Assembly: GCA_023229045.1 (NCBI GenBank)
Contig: JALOAB010000096.1
Location: 1-8,059, forward strand
Reading direction: 5' to 3'
DNA length: 8,059 nucleotides
Source: Fidelibacterota bacterium
GTDB lineage: Bacteria; Fidelibacterota; UBA2242
The position numbers were made by a program, and so were the translations under genes. Shown here one piece after another: positions 1 to 6,202 of this stretch. Numbering within the stretch: the stretch's first letter is position 1; each line of letters opens with the position of its first letter. Under the pieces are notes generated by a model. The model was not told the DNA's origin and searched no databases. It saw only the letters and a list, made by a program, of their open reading frames with translations.

Positions 1-229
1 TACGGGTAAAAAGCAAAGGCAGAAAATCGGCGATATGGTCGAGATGCAAATGACTGTAAAAGAGCCGTGTTATTTCCAATACCGAGCGATCAGCGCGAAC
101 GATTTGCCGCAGAGTGCCCGATCCGCCGTCCAGCAGAATTGTTTCTTTTCCGATATCAAGTAAATAACCCGAGCAATTCCGTTTCTTATTCGGAAGAAAT
201 GAACCGGAACCGAGAATCGTTAAGCGCAT
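1..229 (-). CDS. MBL-fold metallo-hydrolase (RNase Z-like), N-terminal part; cut by window edge
   Basis: Reading the minus strand from the ATG at 229-227 gives 76 codons before the window ends, so the C-terminal part is missing. The protein begins MRLTILGSGSFLPNKKRNCS, the usual first beta strand and glycine-rich turn of metallo-beta-lactamase-fold hydrolases of the RNase Z/ElaC-like type. ILLDGGSGTL follows at residues 31-40. The zinc motif HxHxDH is complete in SHLHLDHIADFLPL, with His60, His62, Asp64 and His65. A good ribosome binding site, AGGAG, lies 6-10 bases upstream of the start. Family members are zinc-dependent hydrolases acting on phosphodiesters (tRNA 3' ends, cyclic nucleotides) or other substrates. 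With the C-terminus missing, the substrate cannot be chosen. The gene is divergent from the deaminase at 382. Family assignment is firm; function is open. Confidence 0.9.
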   Translation of the reverse strand, partial: MRLTILGSGSFLPNKKRNCSGYLLDIGKETILLDGGSGTLRQIVRADRSVLEITRLFYSHLHLDHIADFLPLLFTR

Positions 230-381
230 ATCTTTCTCCTGTTATAAAAATGATTATCATGCTCCAAATTTGCCAAGATCAGCCAGGCTTTGCAATATTT
301 TTTTCGATTACGATCAAGATTAAATGTTATTGCGGAAGTCGAAAATTGGTCATATTTTCCGCCAATTAAAATGGAGATTTA
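230..381. promoter_or_regulatory. Divergent intergenic region between the MBL-fold gene and the deaminase gene
   Basis: These 152 bases must hold the start signals for both divergent genes unless the deaminase is transcribed from elsewhere. The stretch is AT-rich. It contains a perfect 5-1-5 palindrome, ATGATTATCAT, at 250-260 (listed separately). It also has a 6-base inverted repeat, AATTGG at 344-349 and CCAATT at 362-367, which would form a hairpin in the deaminase leader just before its ribosome binding site (GGAG, 373-376). I could not identify a convincing -35/-10 pair on either strand. Confidence 0.4.
246..264. promoter_or_regulatory. Fur-box-like palindrome (candidate operator)
   Basis: The core ATGATTATCAT (250-260) is a perfect palindrome around a central base. 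Compared by eye with the 19-base Fur consensus GATAATGATAATCATTATC, the block 246-264 matches 14 positions, or 15 if the centre is read on the other strand. It lies about 20 bases upstream of the MBL-fold gene's start codon, where a repressor could block its promoter. Some other member of the Fur/Zur/PerR family, or a chance palindrome, is also possible. Confidence 0.3.
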
Positions 382-1410
382 ATGGATATAAAGAATTCTG
401 TGGCAATAATTAAAGCGATGCCGAAAGTCGAATTGCATCTGCATCTTGAGGGCGCCTTTCCGCTCGAATCGCTTTTACGATTGATAAAAAAATATGGCAA
501 TACCGAAGTGCGCAATCTGGAAGAATTGAAGCGGAAATTCATTTTTACCGACTTTGGGCATTTTATTGACATCTGGTATTGGAAGAGCGCATTTTATCGT
601 GAACCGGCTGACATCGAAGATATGGCTTATTCGACGATCGTCAGTCTGTCTGAGCAAAACATCATCTATGCTGAGGTCTATTTTTCGCCTTATGATTTTG
701 TCAAATCTGATATGCCTTTTCAAACGGTGACCGAGGCGGTCATTTCCGGCGTGCGCCGCGCCGAATCCGAATACCCTATCAAAATTGGATTGATTGTTGA
801 TATTGTGCGCAATCACGGTCCGGAAACATCGATAGAAAGACTGGATAAGATCACCCCTTATAAAAAGGATGTGATCGGGATTGGACTGGGCGGCAGTGAA
901 AAAGAATTTCCTGCCAAATGGTTCACCGCGGTTTATACCGAAGCTCAAAAACGCGGTTTTCGGCTGGTCGCGCACGCTGGCGAAGCCGACGGTCCTGATT
1001 CAGTCTGGGACGCTCTGCAGTTACTCCATGCTGAACGAATCGGTCACGGAGTTCGCTCAATCGAGGATCCGGCTTTAATTGACCACCTGAAAGCATGGCA
1101 AATTCCGCTCGAAGTCTGCGTTACGAGCAATTTAAAAACCAAAATCTTCCCTTCCGGCGCTAAACATCCAATCCGTAATTTTTTCGATGACGGATTATTC
1201 GTTACTATCAATTCCGACGATCCGACCATGTTCGGCGCCAATCTGACCGATGAATTGAATCTGCTGATTTCGGATTATCATTTTTCATTACCGGAAATAA
1301 AGCAACTTATGCAAAATGCTATTCAAGCCAGCTTTGCTGATGAAAATTTAAAACAGCAACTAACAGCTAAACAGCAAGCCTACTGGGATTCAATTAACCT
1401 GTCTTTATGA
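382..1410 (+). CDS. add: Adenosine deaminase family amidohydrolase
   Basis: This 342-residue protein has the full length and all the metal and catalytic motifs of the adenosine deaminase family, which removes the 6-amino group of adenosine-type purines in the cytoplasm. The metal pair is His19 and His21 in ELHLHLEG. The catalytic stretch HAGE (198-201) contains His198 and the proton-shuttling Glu201. GHG (221-223) carries His222, and SDDP (278-281) carries Asp279 and Asp280. GIGLGGSE (166-173) is the usual substrate-side loop, and CVTSNLKT (246-253) is the family's conserved strand. There is no signal peptide. The start is backed by GGAG six to nine bases upstream. The subfamily is uncertain: adenosine deaminase is the default, but 6-amino-6-deoxyfutalosine deaminase (menaquinone synthesis) and adenine deaminase belong to the same fold family. 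The gene stands alone, divergent from the MBL-fold gene and separated from the B12 operon by a non-coding gap. Confidence 0.88.
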   Translation: MDIKNSVAIIKAMPKVELHLHLEGAFPLESLLRLIKKYGNTEVRNLEELKRKFIFTDFGHFIDIWYWKSAFYREPADIEDMAYSTIVSLSEQNIIYAEVYFSPYDFVKSDMPFQTVTEAVISGVRRAESEYPIKIGLIVDIVRNHGPETSIERLDKITPYKKDVIGIGLGGSEKEFPAKWFTAVYTEAQKRGFRLVAHAGEADGPDSVWDALQLLHAERIGHGVRSIEDPALIDHLKAWQIPLEVCVTSNLKTKIFPSGAKHPIRNFFDDGLFVTINSDDPTMFGANLTDELNLLISDYHFSLPEIKQLMQNAIQASFADENLKQQLTAKQQAYWDSINLSL

Positions 1411-1430
1411 GTATTCTGCTATTGGAATAC
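1411..1430 (+). terminator. Possible weak terminator after the deaminase gene
   Basis: A perfect 6-base stem, GTATTC (1411-1416) with GAATAC (1425-1430) and an 8-base loop, begins immediately after the stop codon. The T-rich stretch TATTTATTTTATT starts about eight bases after the stem, not directly at its foot, so this is a poor intrinsic terminator. It may instead be a 3'-end stabilising hairpin. Confidence 0.3.
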
Positions 1431-1483
1431 ACTGGTAATATTTATTTTATTAACGGTAGAAAGCAAAATATTGAAATTTTCTA

Positions 1484-1510
1484 TTGCAATTAAAATCGCT
1501 GGAAGATAAT
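1484..1510 (+). promoter_or_regulatory. Possible promoter for the B12 operon
   Basis: TTGCAA (1484-1489) and GATAAT (1505-1510) resemble -35 and -10 boxes with a 15-base spacer, shorter than the ideal 17. A second pair, TTGAAA (1471-1476) and TAAAAT (1491-1496), has an even shorter spacer. Either would start the transcript a little before the riboswitch, which is where a promoter is required. The assignment rests on position as much as on sequence, and the organism may use a different promoter consensus. Confidence 0.25.
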
Positions 1511-1528
1511 TTTAGCCGTTCTTTTTAG

Positions 1529-1716
1529 TTGGATTAGAAATGCCGATTTAAAGGCATTTTAAGCAGAGAAACATGTAAGGGAAGCTCGTGAAAATCGGGC
1601 ACAGCCCCGCTACTGTAATCGCGGACGTTCCTGCATAAGCCACGGGTCATTCGATCTGGAAGGCGCAGAGCAACGGTTGAGGCGAGAGTCAGGATACCTG
1701 GTGTTTTTCTGGCCAA
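1529..1716 (+). ncRNA. Cobalamin riboswitch (adenosylcobalamin-type aptamer)
   Basis: The aptamer core is textbook. AAGGGAA (1577-1583) leads into a stem GCTCG/CGGGC (1584-1588 with 1596-1600) closing a TGAAAAT loop. CACAGCCCCGCTACTGTAA (1600-1618) follows, with CCGC/GCGG pairing around it (1607-1610 with 1621-1624). AAGCCAC at 1637-1643 pairs its GCC with GGC at 1662-1664 in GGAAGGC. The closing box GAGAGTCAGGATACCTGG lies at 1684-1701. An outer P1 stem is supported by TTGG/CCAA (1529-1532 with 1713-1716) and AGAAA/TTTCT (1536-1540 with 1706-1710). A local hairpin, TGCC/GGCA (1541-1544 with 1553-1556, extendable), sits inside it. The RNA ends 32 bases before the receptor's start codon, so it is expected to shut off the downstream B12 uptake operon when cobalamin is plentiful. 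The class is certain; the outer bounds are by eye. Confidence 0.95.
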
Positions 1717-1733
1717 TCTGGAGTACGCGGGTT
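1715..1733 (+). promoter_or_regulatory. Hairpin between riboswitch and start codon; candidate expression platform
   Basis: AATCTG (1715-1720) can pair with CGGGTT (1728-1733), including two G-U pairs, around a 7-base loop. Its left arm reuses two bases of the P1 3' strand, so the two structures compete. It stops four bases before the ribosome binding site AAGGA (1737-1741). No T-run follows, so control of translation looks more likely than transcription termination. I did not find the usual loop-loop partner for the P5 loop. Confidence 0.3.
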
Positions 1734-1748
1734 ATTAAGGATAGGCAG

Positions 1749-3833
1749 ATGGGTCGATTATACTCTAAATTACATAAAATTATTACGCTGGTGCTTCTAC
1801 CCTGCGCGGTTCTGGCTTTTACTAAAACCAGTGGAAACGTTTCTGATAACAATGGTCAGCCGGTCGCCTATGTTTTCGTCTATAATCAAAGCCGCAATCA
1901 CTGGCTGGTAACCGATGAACAAGGTGAATTCATCCTGCCATTCAGTTACGAAGACGGCGATTCGCTCGTTTTTACCCGAATCGGGTATCAAAATCAGCCT
2001 CTGGTTTTAAATAAAGCGAAAAGTCGCCTGGCGATCATCCTCCCTTTTGCCCCGCTACGTCTGGATTCGGTGACGGTTGCCGGACAAATCATTTCACGCC
2101 ATAATTCGGAAATTAATCTTCGCCGGGTAGAGCGTTCCAGCGATCTCGGAGCTGTCGAGCATCGCCGGCTCTGGACGACCATCCCCGGTTTATATTTAAA
2201 GTCCTACGGCGGACCAACCGGCATCAGCACTCTGAGCCTGGATGGCTCGCCTTCCACTCACACCAAAGTCGTGATCGCCGGCTTCGACCTGACCAGCGCT
2301 CAAAACGGCCAGATCGACATTTCGCAACTGCCGCCGGCATTTATCGCCAGTATTAATTATGCACCCGAGCAAGCCGGCAATTCCAGTGCGGAAAATTCGG
2401 AAGGTCTTCTGAATATCGAACCAACCAATAATGCGACCGGTTTTTCTTTATCGGCGGGCAGTTACGGCAAACTCAGCCTGTATGCCAATTTCGATTTCAA
2501 CAAAGCTAACTGGAACACTAACTTGTTGATCGGACGTAACAATTATCGCGGCGATTACGAAGTCTCCTGGCGCGATGACAGTTTTATTCGTCGGAATAAT
2601 GCCCTGGCACAAAATTATGTCAGCTGGCAAAATGGCTATATTTTTAATTCGCGGGCTTTTATGCGCCTGATGGTATTTTTCTCCGAGCAGGAACGCGGCG
2701 TCGCCGGACAGGTCTGGAATCCTTCACCGGATGCATTTCGTCGGGATGCTCTGGGCTTTTCAGGATTGAAGATCGGCTGGACGGCAAATGAAAGTTATTC
2801 CCACATCCAGACCCTGCATCGTCACTCATACGAAAGGTATGTCAATCCCCAAATTGCCATCGACAGCCGGCATGTCGTCACCACCGATCAGATCATATAC
2901 AACACTAACCGACAATTACTTAACCTTAATCTCAACCTCAACCTTAGCCTTGATCTCACTTCCGACCTGAAATCCGACCGATTGCAGAGCAAACAAGCCG
3001 GTAATCATTCCCGCACGACCTGGACCAATGTGCTGGCTTTGCCCTGGGGATTAAATAAAAATTACGAACTGCGTCCCTGGATAAAATTCGAATATTCACC
3101 TGATTTATACCGGAAAGCGACCTGGGGCGGTCGGCTCGCCTATCGCGGTTCAGGTTTAATTAACTCAATTTCCGGCAGTTATGGGCATTATTACGCCTAT
3201 CCGACTTTTAATGACCTTTACTGGCAACCGGGCGGAAATCCTGACCTTAAACCAGATGAGACAACTAAATACGAACTCGATGTTTTCCTGCGAATTCGAT
3301 CGCGACTCGCCGTTTTATTCAATTGCTATTATAAGGAGGACGAAAACCTGATCCAGTGGACGCCGGTGCAATCCTACTGGCAACCCTCCAATATTCTCAG
3401 AGCCGAACGTAAAGGCGCCAAAATCATCATCAATTGGTCACTGCCGCAGTTGCCGATCGATGGATTTATTCAGGGCGTCGTCACCGACTCCCGCAATCTG
3501 ACTAAAGGTGACAATTATACAAAGGCTCTGCGCTATACTCCAAAGGAATCGTATGCCGCCGGATTGAATTTCACCCTGCGGCATTGGTCTTTTCACAGCA
3601 CGGTCGAATATGTCGGTCAAAGGATCGCCATGTATAACTGGCCTGATGATATCATGCTGGGCGAATATTTGATAATAAATACAAGTCTTTCATATAAAGT
3701 CGAAAACCGTTTAGGCTGGTTTACCCTTGTTTTTGGTGTTGACAATCTGACTAACGAGTTTTTCGAGAGTATGCAGGGATACCCTGAGCCCGGACGGGCT
3801 TTCACCGGAACCATCCAATATAACATCAAATAA
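1749..3833 (+). CDS. btuB: BtuB-like TonB-dependent outer membrane cobalamin receptor
   Basis: The protein has 694 residues from the ATG at 1749, chosen because AAGGA lies seven bases upstream and the preceding in-frame codons fall in the riboswitch. A signal peptide (about 1-23) is followed by a carboxypeptidase-regulatory-like domain (about 27-88; DNNGQPVAYVFVYN, TDEQGEF, RIGY). A TonB-box-like LDSVTVAG (105-112) comes next. The plug (about 115-225) contains TIPGLYLKSYGG and AGFDLTSAQNGQIDISQLP, the latter very like BtuB-type plugs. A beta-barrel runs to the end and closes with GVDNLTNEFF and GYPEPGRAFTG. The family imports ligands across the outer membrane using TonB/ExbBD. The B12 riboswitch upstream and the BtuG-like gene downstream make cobalamin the likely substrate, although other corrinoids are possible. 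Oddities: the last residue is lysine instead of the usual aromatic, and residues 391-403 are a repetitive Leu-Asn run. Confidence 0.92.
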   Translation: MGRLYSKLHKIITLVLLPCAVLAFTKTSGNVSDNNGQPVAYVFVYNQSRNHWLVTDEQGEFILPFSYEDGDSLVFTRIGYQNQPLVLNKAKSRLAIILPFAPLRLDSVTVAGQIISRHNSEINLRRVERSSDLGAVEHRRLWTTIPGLYLKSYGGPTGISTLSLDGSPSTHTKVVIAGFDLTSAQNGQIDISQLPPAFIASINYAPEQAGNSSAENSEGLLNIEPTNNATGFSLSAGSYGKLSLYANFDFNKANWNTNLLIGRNNYRGDYEVSWRDDSFIRRNNALAQNYVSWQNGYIFNSRAFMRLMVFFSEQERGVAGQVWNPSPDAFRRDALGFSGLKIGWTANESYSHIQTLHRHSYERYVNPQIAIDSRHVVTTDQIIYNTNRQLLNLNLNLNLSLDLTSDLKSDRLQSKQAGNHSRTTWTNVLALPWGLNKNYELRPWIKFEYSPDLYRKATWGGRLAYRGSGLINSISGSYGHYYAYPTFNDLYWQPGGNPDLKPDETTKYELDVFLRIRSRLAVLFNCYYKEDENLIQWTPVQSYWQPSNILRAERKGAKIIINWSLPQLPIDGFIQGVVTDSRNLTKGDNYTKALRYTPKESYAAGLNFTLRHWSFHSTVEYVGQRIAMYNWPDDIMLGEYLIINTSLSYKVENRLGWFTLVFGVDNLTNEFFESMQGYPEPGRAFTGTIQYNIK
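2919..2957 (+). repeat. Imperfect hexanucleotide repeat inside the receptor gene
   Basis: Six and a half tandem copies of a CTYAAY-type unit (CTTAAC CTTAAT CTCAAC CTCAAC CTTAGC CTTGAT CTC) encode LNLNLNLNLSLDL, residues 391-403 of the receptor. The alternating pattern suits a transmembrane beta strand. Because the unit is six bases, gain or loss of a copy would keep the frame and change the strand by two residues. Confidence 0.85.
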
Positions 3834-3852
3834 GAGAGTAAGGTTTATAAGA

Positions 3853-5166
3853 ATGAAACTGAGATTGACTTTTTTAACGACGCTGTTGGTCTTTCAGATC
3901 GGATTGGCGGATGATTTTAGCTATATCCTTTGCGAAGGTCTTTTTAATTCTACCAATGCTTCTCTCTGGCAATTGAGCGGAACGAGCAACCTGACCGGAC
4001 CAGTGCACTGGGATTTCAACGATAATCCGCTGGGTGACGTCGGTCAAAATCTTAAGATTTATCAGGATAAACTCTTTATTGTGATGAATAATTCCAACTC
4101 GCTGGAAGTCATGAACTTGAACGGAGGCGCAACATACGAAAGGACGATTTCTCTAACCTATGCCGGGCCGCGCGATATTGCCTTCGCGGACGATCACGCC
4201 TATATCACCTGCTGGTACCTGCCGGGCATTTTGTCACTGGATTTGACCACCTGGCAGATTGACGACACGATTGCGATCGACGGTCTGCCGGACAATATCA
4301 TTGCCAACAACGGCAGATTGTTCACTTCGATTGCCATGAATACGGACTGGTCGTCGGCTGATGTTGTCATTGCTCTGGATTCAATCGGCGGGAAATATGC
4401 CCCGTCCGATACTTTTACCGTTATCTCCGGGCCGAATCAACTTCTGCTGAATGACAATAAATTGTATGTTTTAAGCGCCTATTACGACGCGGACTGGAAC
4501 ACCTATACCGGAACTTCCCGTATCGATCTGGTTACCGGCGATGTAATGACTAAAGAACTTGGCTTCACTACCAATTACTGCGACGACATTACGCTCATCA
4601 ATGGTCTGGTTTACAGGTCATACAACGGCGGTGTCGCGCCTCTGACCGATTCATTGACGATCAATGCGGCTAAGACCATCGGCAATTACACCGGCGTATT
4701 TTCCATGGCGTTTAACGGCACCTATATTTTCATGGGACTGAGTGACTATTCCGCACCGGATCAGGTCGTTATTCTTGATACGCTCGGTGCAGAGATCAAA
4801 GTTCTAAACGTCGGCGTCTGTCCGGGTTCCTTTGCCTTTTACACTTCCTCGAACGCCACCACCGTCAATCACACCGCATCCATTGCGAACGATTTTCAAC
4901 TATTGGCTAATTACCCTAATCCATTCAATTCCAGGACAGTTATCCCGTTTTATCTGAAGAATAATAGCCGCGTAAAGTTTGCGATCTATAATCTGCGCGG
5001 CGAACTGATTGCGGAACTAATTAACGCCGATTACGCCACCGGTTATCATGTTATTGAATGGGACGGACGCGACCGGAATGGGCTTACCGTGCCGACCGGT
5101 GTTTACTTCGCCGAAATTGACGTACAGAGGCAAGTCCAAATCCGTAAGATGTTGTACCTAAAATAG
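3853..5166 (+). CDS. Secreted BtuG-like beta-propeller with T9SS-type C-terminal sorting domain
   Basis: The protein has 437 residues. The start is preceded by AAGG nine bases upstream and lies 19 bases after the receptor's stop, so the two form one operon under the riboswitch. A cleavable signal peptide (1-19, ending IGLA) has no lipobox cysteine. Residues about 20-335 are repeated propeller blades of the DUF5074/YncE-like type: YILCEGLFNSTNASLWQL at 24-41, GQNLKIYQDKLFIVMNNSN at 64-82, then GPRDIAFADDHAYIT, DGLPDNIIANNGRLF, GPNQLLLNDNKLYVL and GVCPGSFAFY. This layout recalls BtuG, the surface cobalamin-binding propeller that partners BtuB in Bacteroides. Residues about 348-437 form a FlgD-like/T9SS type A sorting domain with NYPNPFN (353-359), AIYNLRG, PTGVY and terminal RKMLYLK. 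Inferred role: cell-surface capture of cobalamin and hand-over to the receptor. The fold and export are well supported; B12 binding rests on operon context and family resemblance. Confidence 0.8.
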   Translation: MKLRLTFLTTLLVFQIGLADDFSYILCEGLFNSTNASLWQLSGTSNLTGPVHWDFNDNPLGDVGQNLKIYQDKLFIVMNNSNSLEVMNLNGGATYERTISLTYAGPRDIAFADDHAYITCWYLPGILSLDLTTWQIDDTIAIDGLPDNIIANNGRLFTSIAMNTDWSSADVVIALDSIGGKYAPSDTFTVISGPNQLLLNDNKLYVLSAYYDADWNTYTGTSRIDLVTGDVMTKELGFTTNYCDDITLINGLVYRSYNGGVAPLTDSLTINAAKTIGNYTGVFSMAFNGTYIFMGLSDYSAPDQVVILDTLGAEIKVLNVGVCPGSFAFYTSSNATTVNHTASIANDFQLLANYPNPFNSRTVIPFYLKNNSRVKFAIYNLRGELIAELINADYATGYHVIEWDGRDRNGLTVPTGVYFAEIDVQRQVQIRKMLYLK

Positions 5167-5181
5167 AATATGCCTTAAAAT

Positions 5182-5209
5182 CTGACATAATTGAGTTATC
5201 AGTATTTTA
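5182..5209. terminator. Possible weak terminator between convergent genes
   Basis: The 40-base gap between the two convergent genes holds an imperfect hairpin. CTG (5182-5184) plus ATAA (5187-5190) pairs with TTAT (5196-5199) plus CAG (5200-5202), with a two-base bulge, and TATTTTAT follows. The stem is AT-rich and short, so its strength is doubtful. Position is the best argument for it. Confidence 0.25.
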
Positions 5210-6190
5210 TCTTACCAATTCGAACCGGCGTATTATCTCATCAATCAATAGATCGACAGTATTATCGATAACCTGACGGTTCGGATCGGCGTCATACCAT
5301 TGCATGATTTCTGCGGCGCCTTGTTCAAATGGAATCTCAGCCTTGAAATCCGGCACAAAGCGTTTGATCTTGGAATTATCGAAGATCATACTGTGCATTT
5401 TATCGCCCAGCAGACTATCGCCCCACTGTGGATCGAATCGGGCGATGATTTCCGAAGGAACATGCACAATTTTCGCCTCTGCTCCGGCGGCTTCGGCTAA
5501 AATCCCGAATATCTGATTCCAGGTCAATAATTCATCGGAAGTGATATGAAAATCCTCACCAATCGCATTGGAATTACCCAATAATCCCACCAATCCTTTG
5601 GCAAAGTCGCGGTGGTGCGTCAGCACCCACAACGAACTGCCGTCGCCATGCACAATGATTTTTTTCTCTTTTCGCATGCGATTCACGATAGTGTATCCGC
5701 CGTGCATCGGCAGAAGCGTACAATCGTAAGTATGCGAAGGTCTGACGATGGTGATCGGAAATCGTTCCTCTTGATATGCCCGCCTCAGCCGTTTTTCGCA
5801 GGCGATTTTATTGCGCGAATATTCCCAGTAGGGATTTTCGAGCGGAGTCTCTTCGGTAACGGGCAATTTAGCCGGCGGTGTCTGATATACCGAAGCCGAA
5901 CTGATGAATAGATACTGTTGAGTCCGATCCTTAAAAATCTCCAGATCGGCTTCGATCTGATCGGGTGTGAAAGCTATCCATTCTACGACCGAATCGAAAG
6001 CCATCTTATCGATTACCCGGCGGACAGCTTCCTTATCCCGGATATCAGCCTTTAAAAGATGAGCGCCATCTGGTATCGGGCGGAAACTCTTATCGCGATT
6101 CAGCAGGTATAACTCAATTCCGCGTTCGATTGCCAGTTTTGAGCAGGCCGAACTGATTACGCCGGTGCCGCCAATAAATAACACTCTCAT
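5207..6190 (-). CDS. NAD(P)-dependent epimerase/dehydratase, extended SDR family
   Basis: This 327-residue cytoplasmic protein has a Rossmann nucleotide-binding start, MRVLFIGGTGVISSA, with GGTG at residues 7-10. KADIRD (47-52) is the acidic strand that follows, and WIAF (71-74) a conserved strand. The active-site serine region is FISSASVY (95-102). The catalytic YxxxK is Tyr124-Lys128 in EYSRNK, followed by IVRPSHTYD (148-156). The C-terminal half (WVLTHHRDFAKGL, DFHITSDELLTWNQIF) is the usual substrate-binding part of sugar-nucleotide epimerase/dehydratase-like proteins. The exact substrate cannot be read from the sequence. The gene begins 12 bases after the stop of the DUF362 gene. No clear Shine-Dalgarno sequence lies in that gap, so translation may depend on coupling to the upstream gene. 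Length and motifs look intact. Confidence 0.85.
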   Translation of the reverse strand: MRVLFIGGTGVISSACSKLAIERGIELYLLNRDKSFRPIPDGAHLLKADIRDKEAVRRVIDKMAFDSVVEWIAFTPDQIEADLEIFKDRTQQYLFISSASVYQTPPAKLPVTEETPLENPYWEYSRNKIACEKRLRRAYQEERFPITIVRPSHTYDCTLLPMHGGYTIVNRMRKEKKIIVHGDGSSLWVLTHHRDFAKGLVGLLGNSNAIGEDFHITSDELLTWNQIFGILAEAAGAEAKIVHVPSEIIARFDPQWGDSLLGDKMHSMIFDNSKIKRFVPDFKAEIPFEQGAAEIMQWYDADPNRQVIDNTVDLLIDEIIRRFELVR

Positions 6191-6202
6191 AATCTGTAAT
6201 GC

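Noticed and set aside
344..367. Inverted repeat AATTGG/CCAATT in the deaminase leader as a regulatory RNA
   Set aside because: The stem is only six AT-rich base pairs with a 12-base loop, so it is too weak to call more than a possible leader hairpin.
67..369. A 100-codon open frame on the plus strand at the window start
   Set aside because: It overlaps the MBL-fold gene on the minus strand, which has a clear HxHxDH motif and ribosome binding site. The plus-strand translation looks like noise.
475..975. A 166-codon open frame on the minus strand
   Set aside because: It lies entirely within the deaminase gene, whose motifs are all intact on the plus strand, and its translation shows no recognisable domain.
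1677..1748. A 24-codon upstream extension of the receptor reading frame from a TTG at 1677
   Set aside because: It would translate the 3' part of the riboswitch aptamer. The ATG at 1749 has a well-spaced AAGGA and is followed directly by a signal peptide, so it is the real start.
1610..1852. Small minus-strand open frames across the riboswitch (1534-1716 and 1610-1852)
   Set aside because: They are antisense to a structured RNA and to the receptor signal peptide region, and have no visible ribosome binding site or domain.
5612..5911. A 99-codon plus-strand open frame inside the SDR gene
   Set aside because: The SDR frame on the minus strand has full family motifs. The plus-strand translation has no family features and sits wholly inside it.
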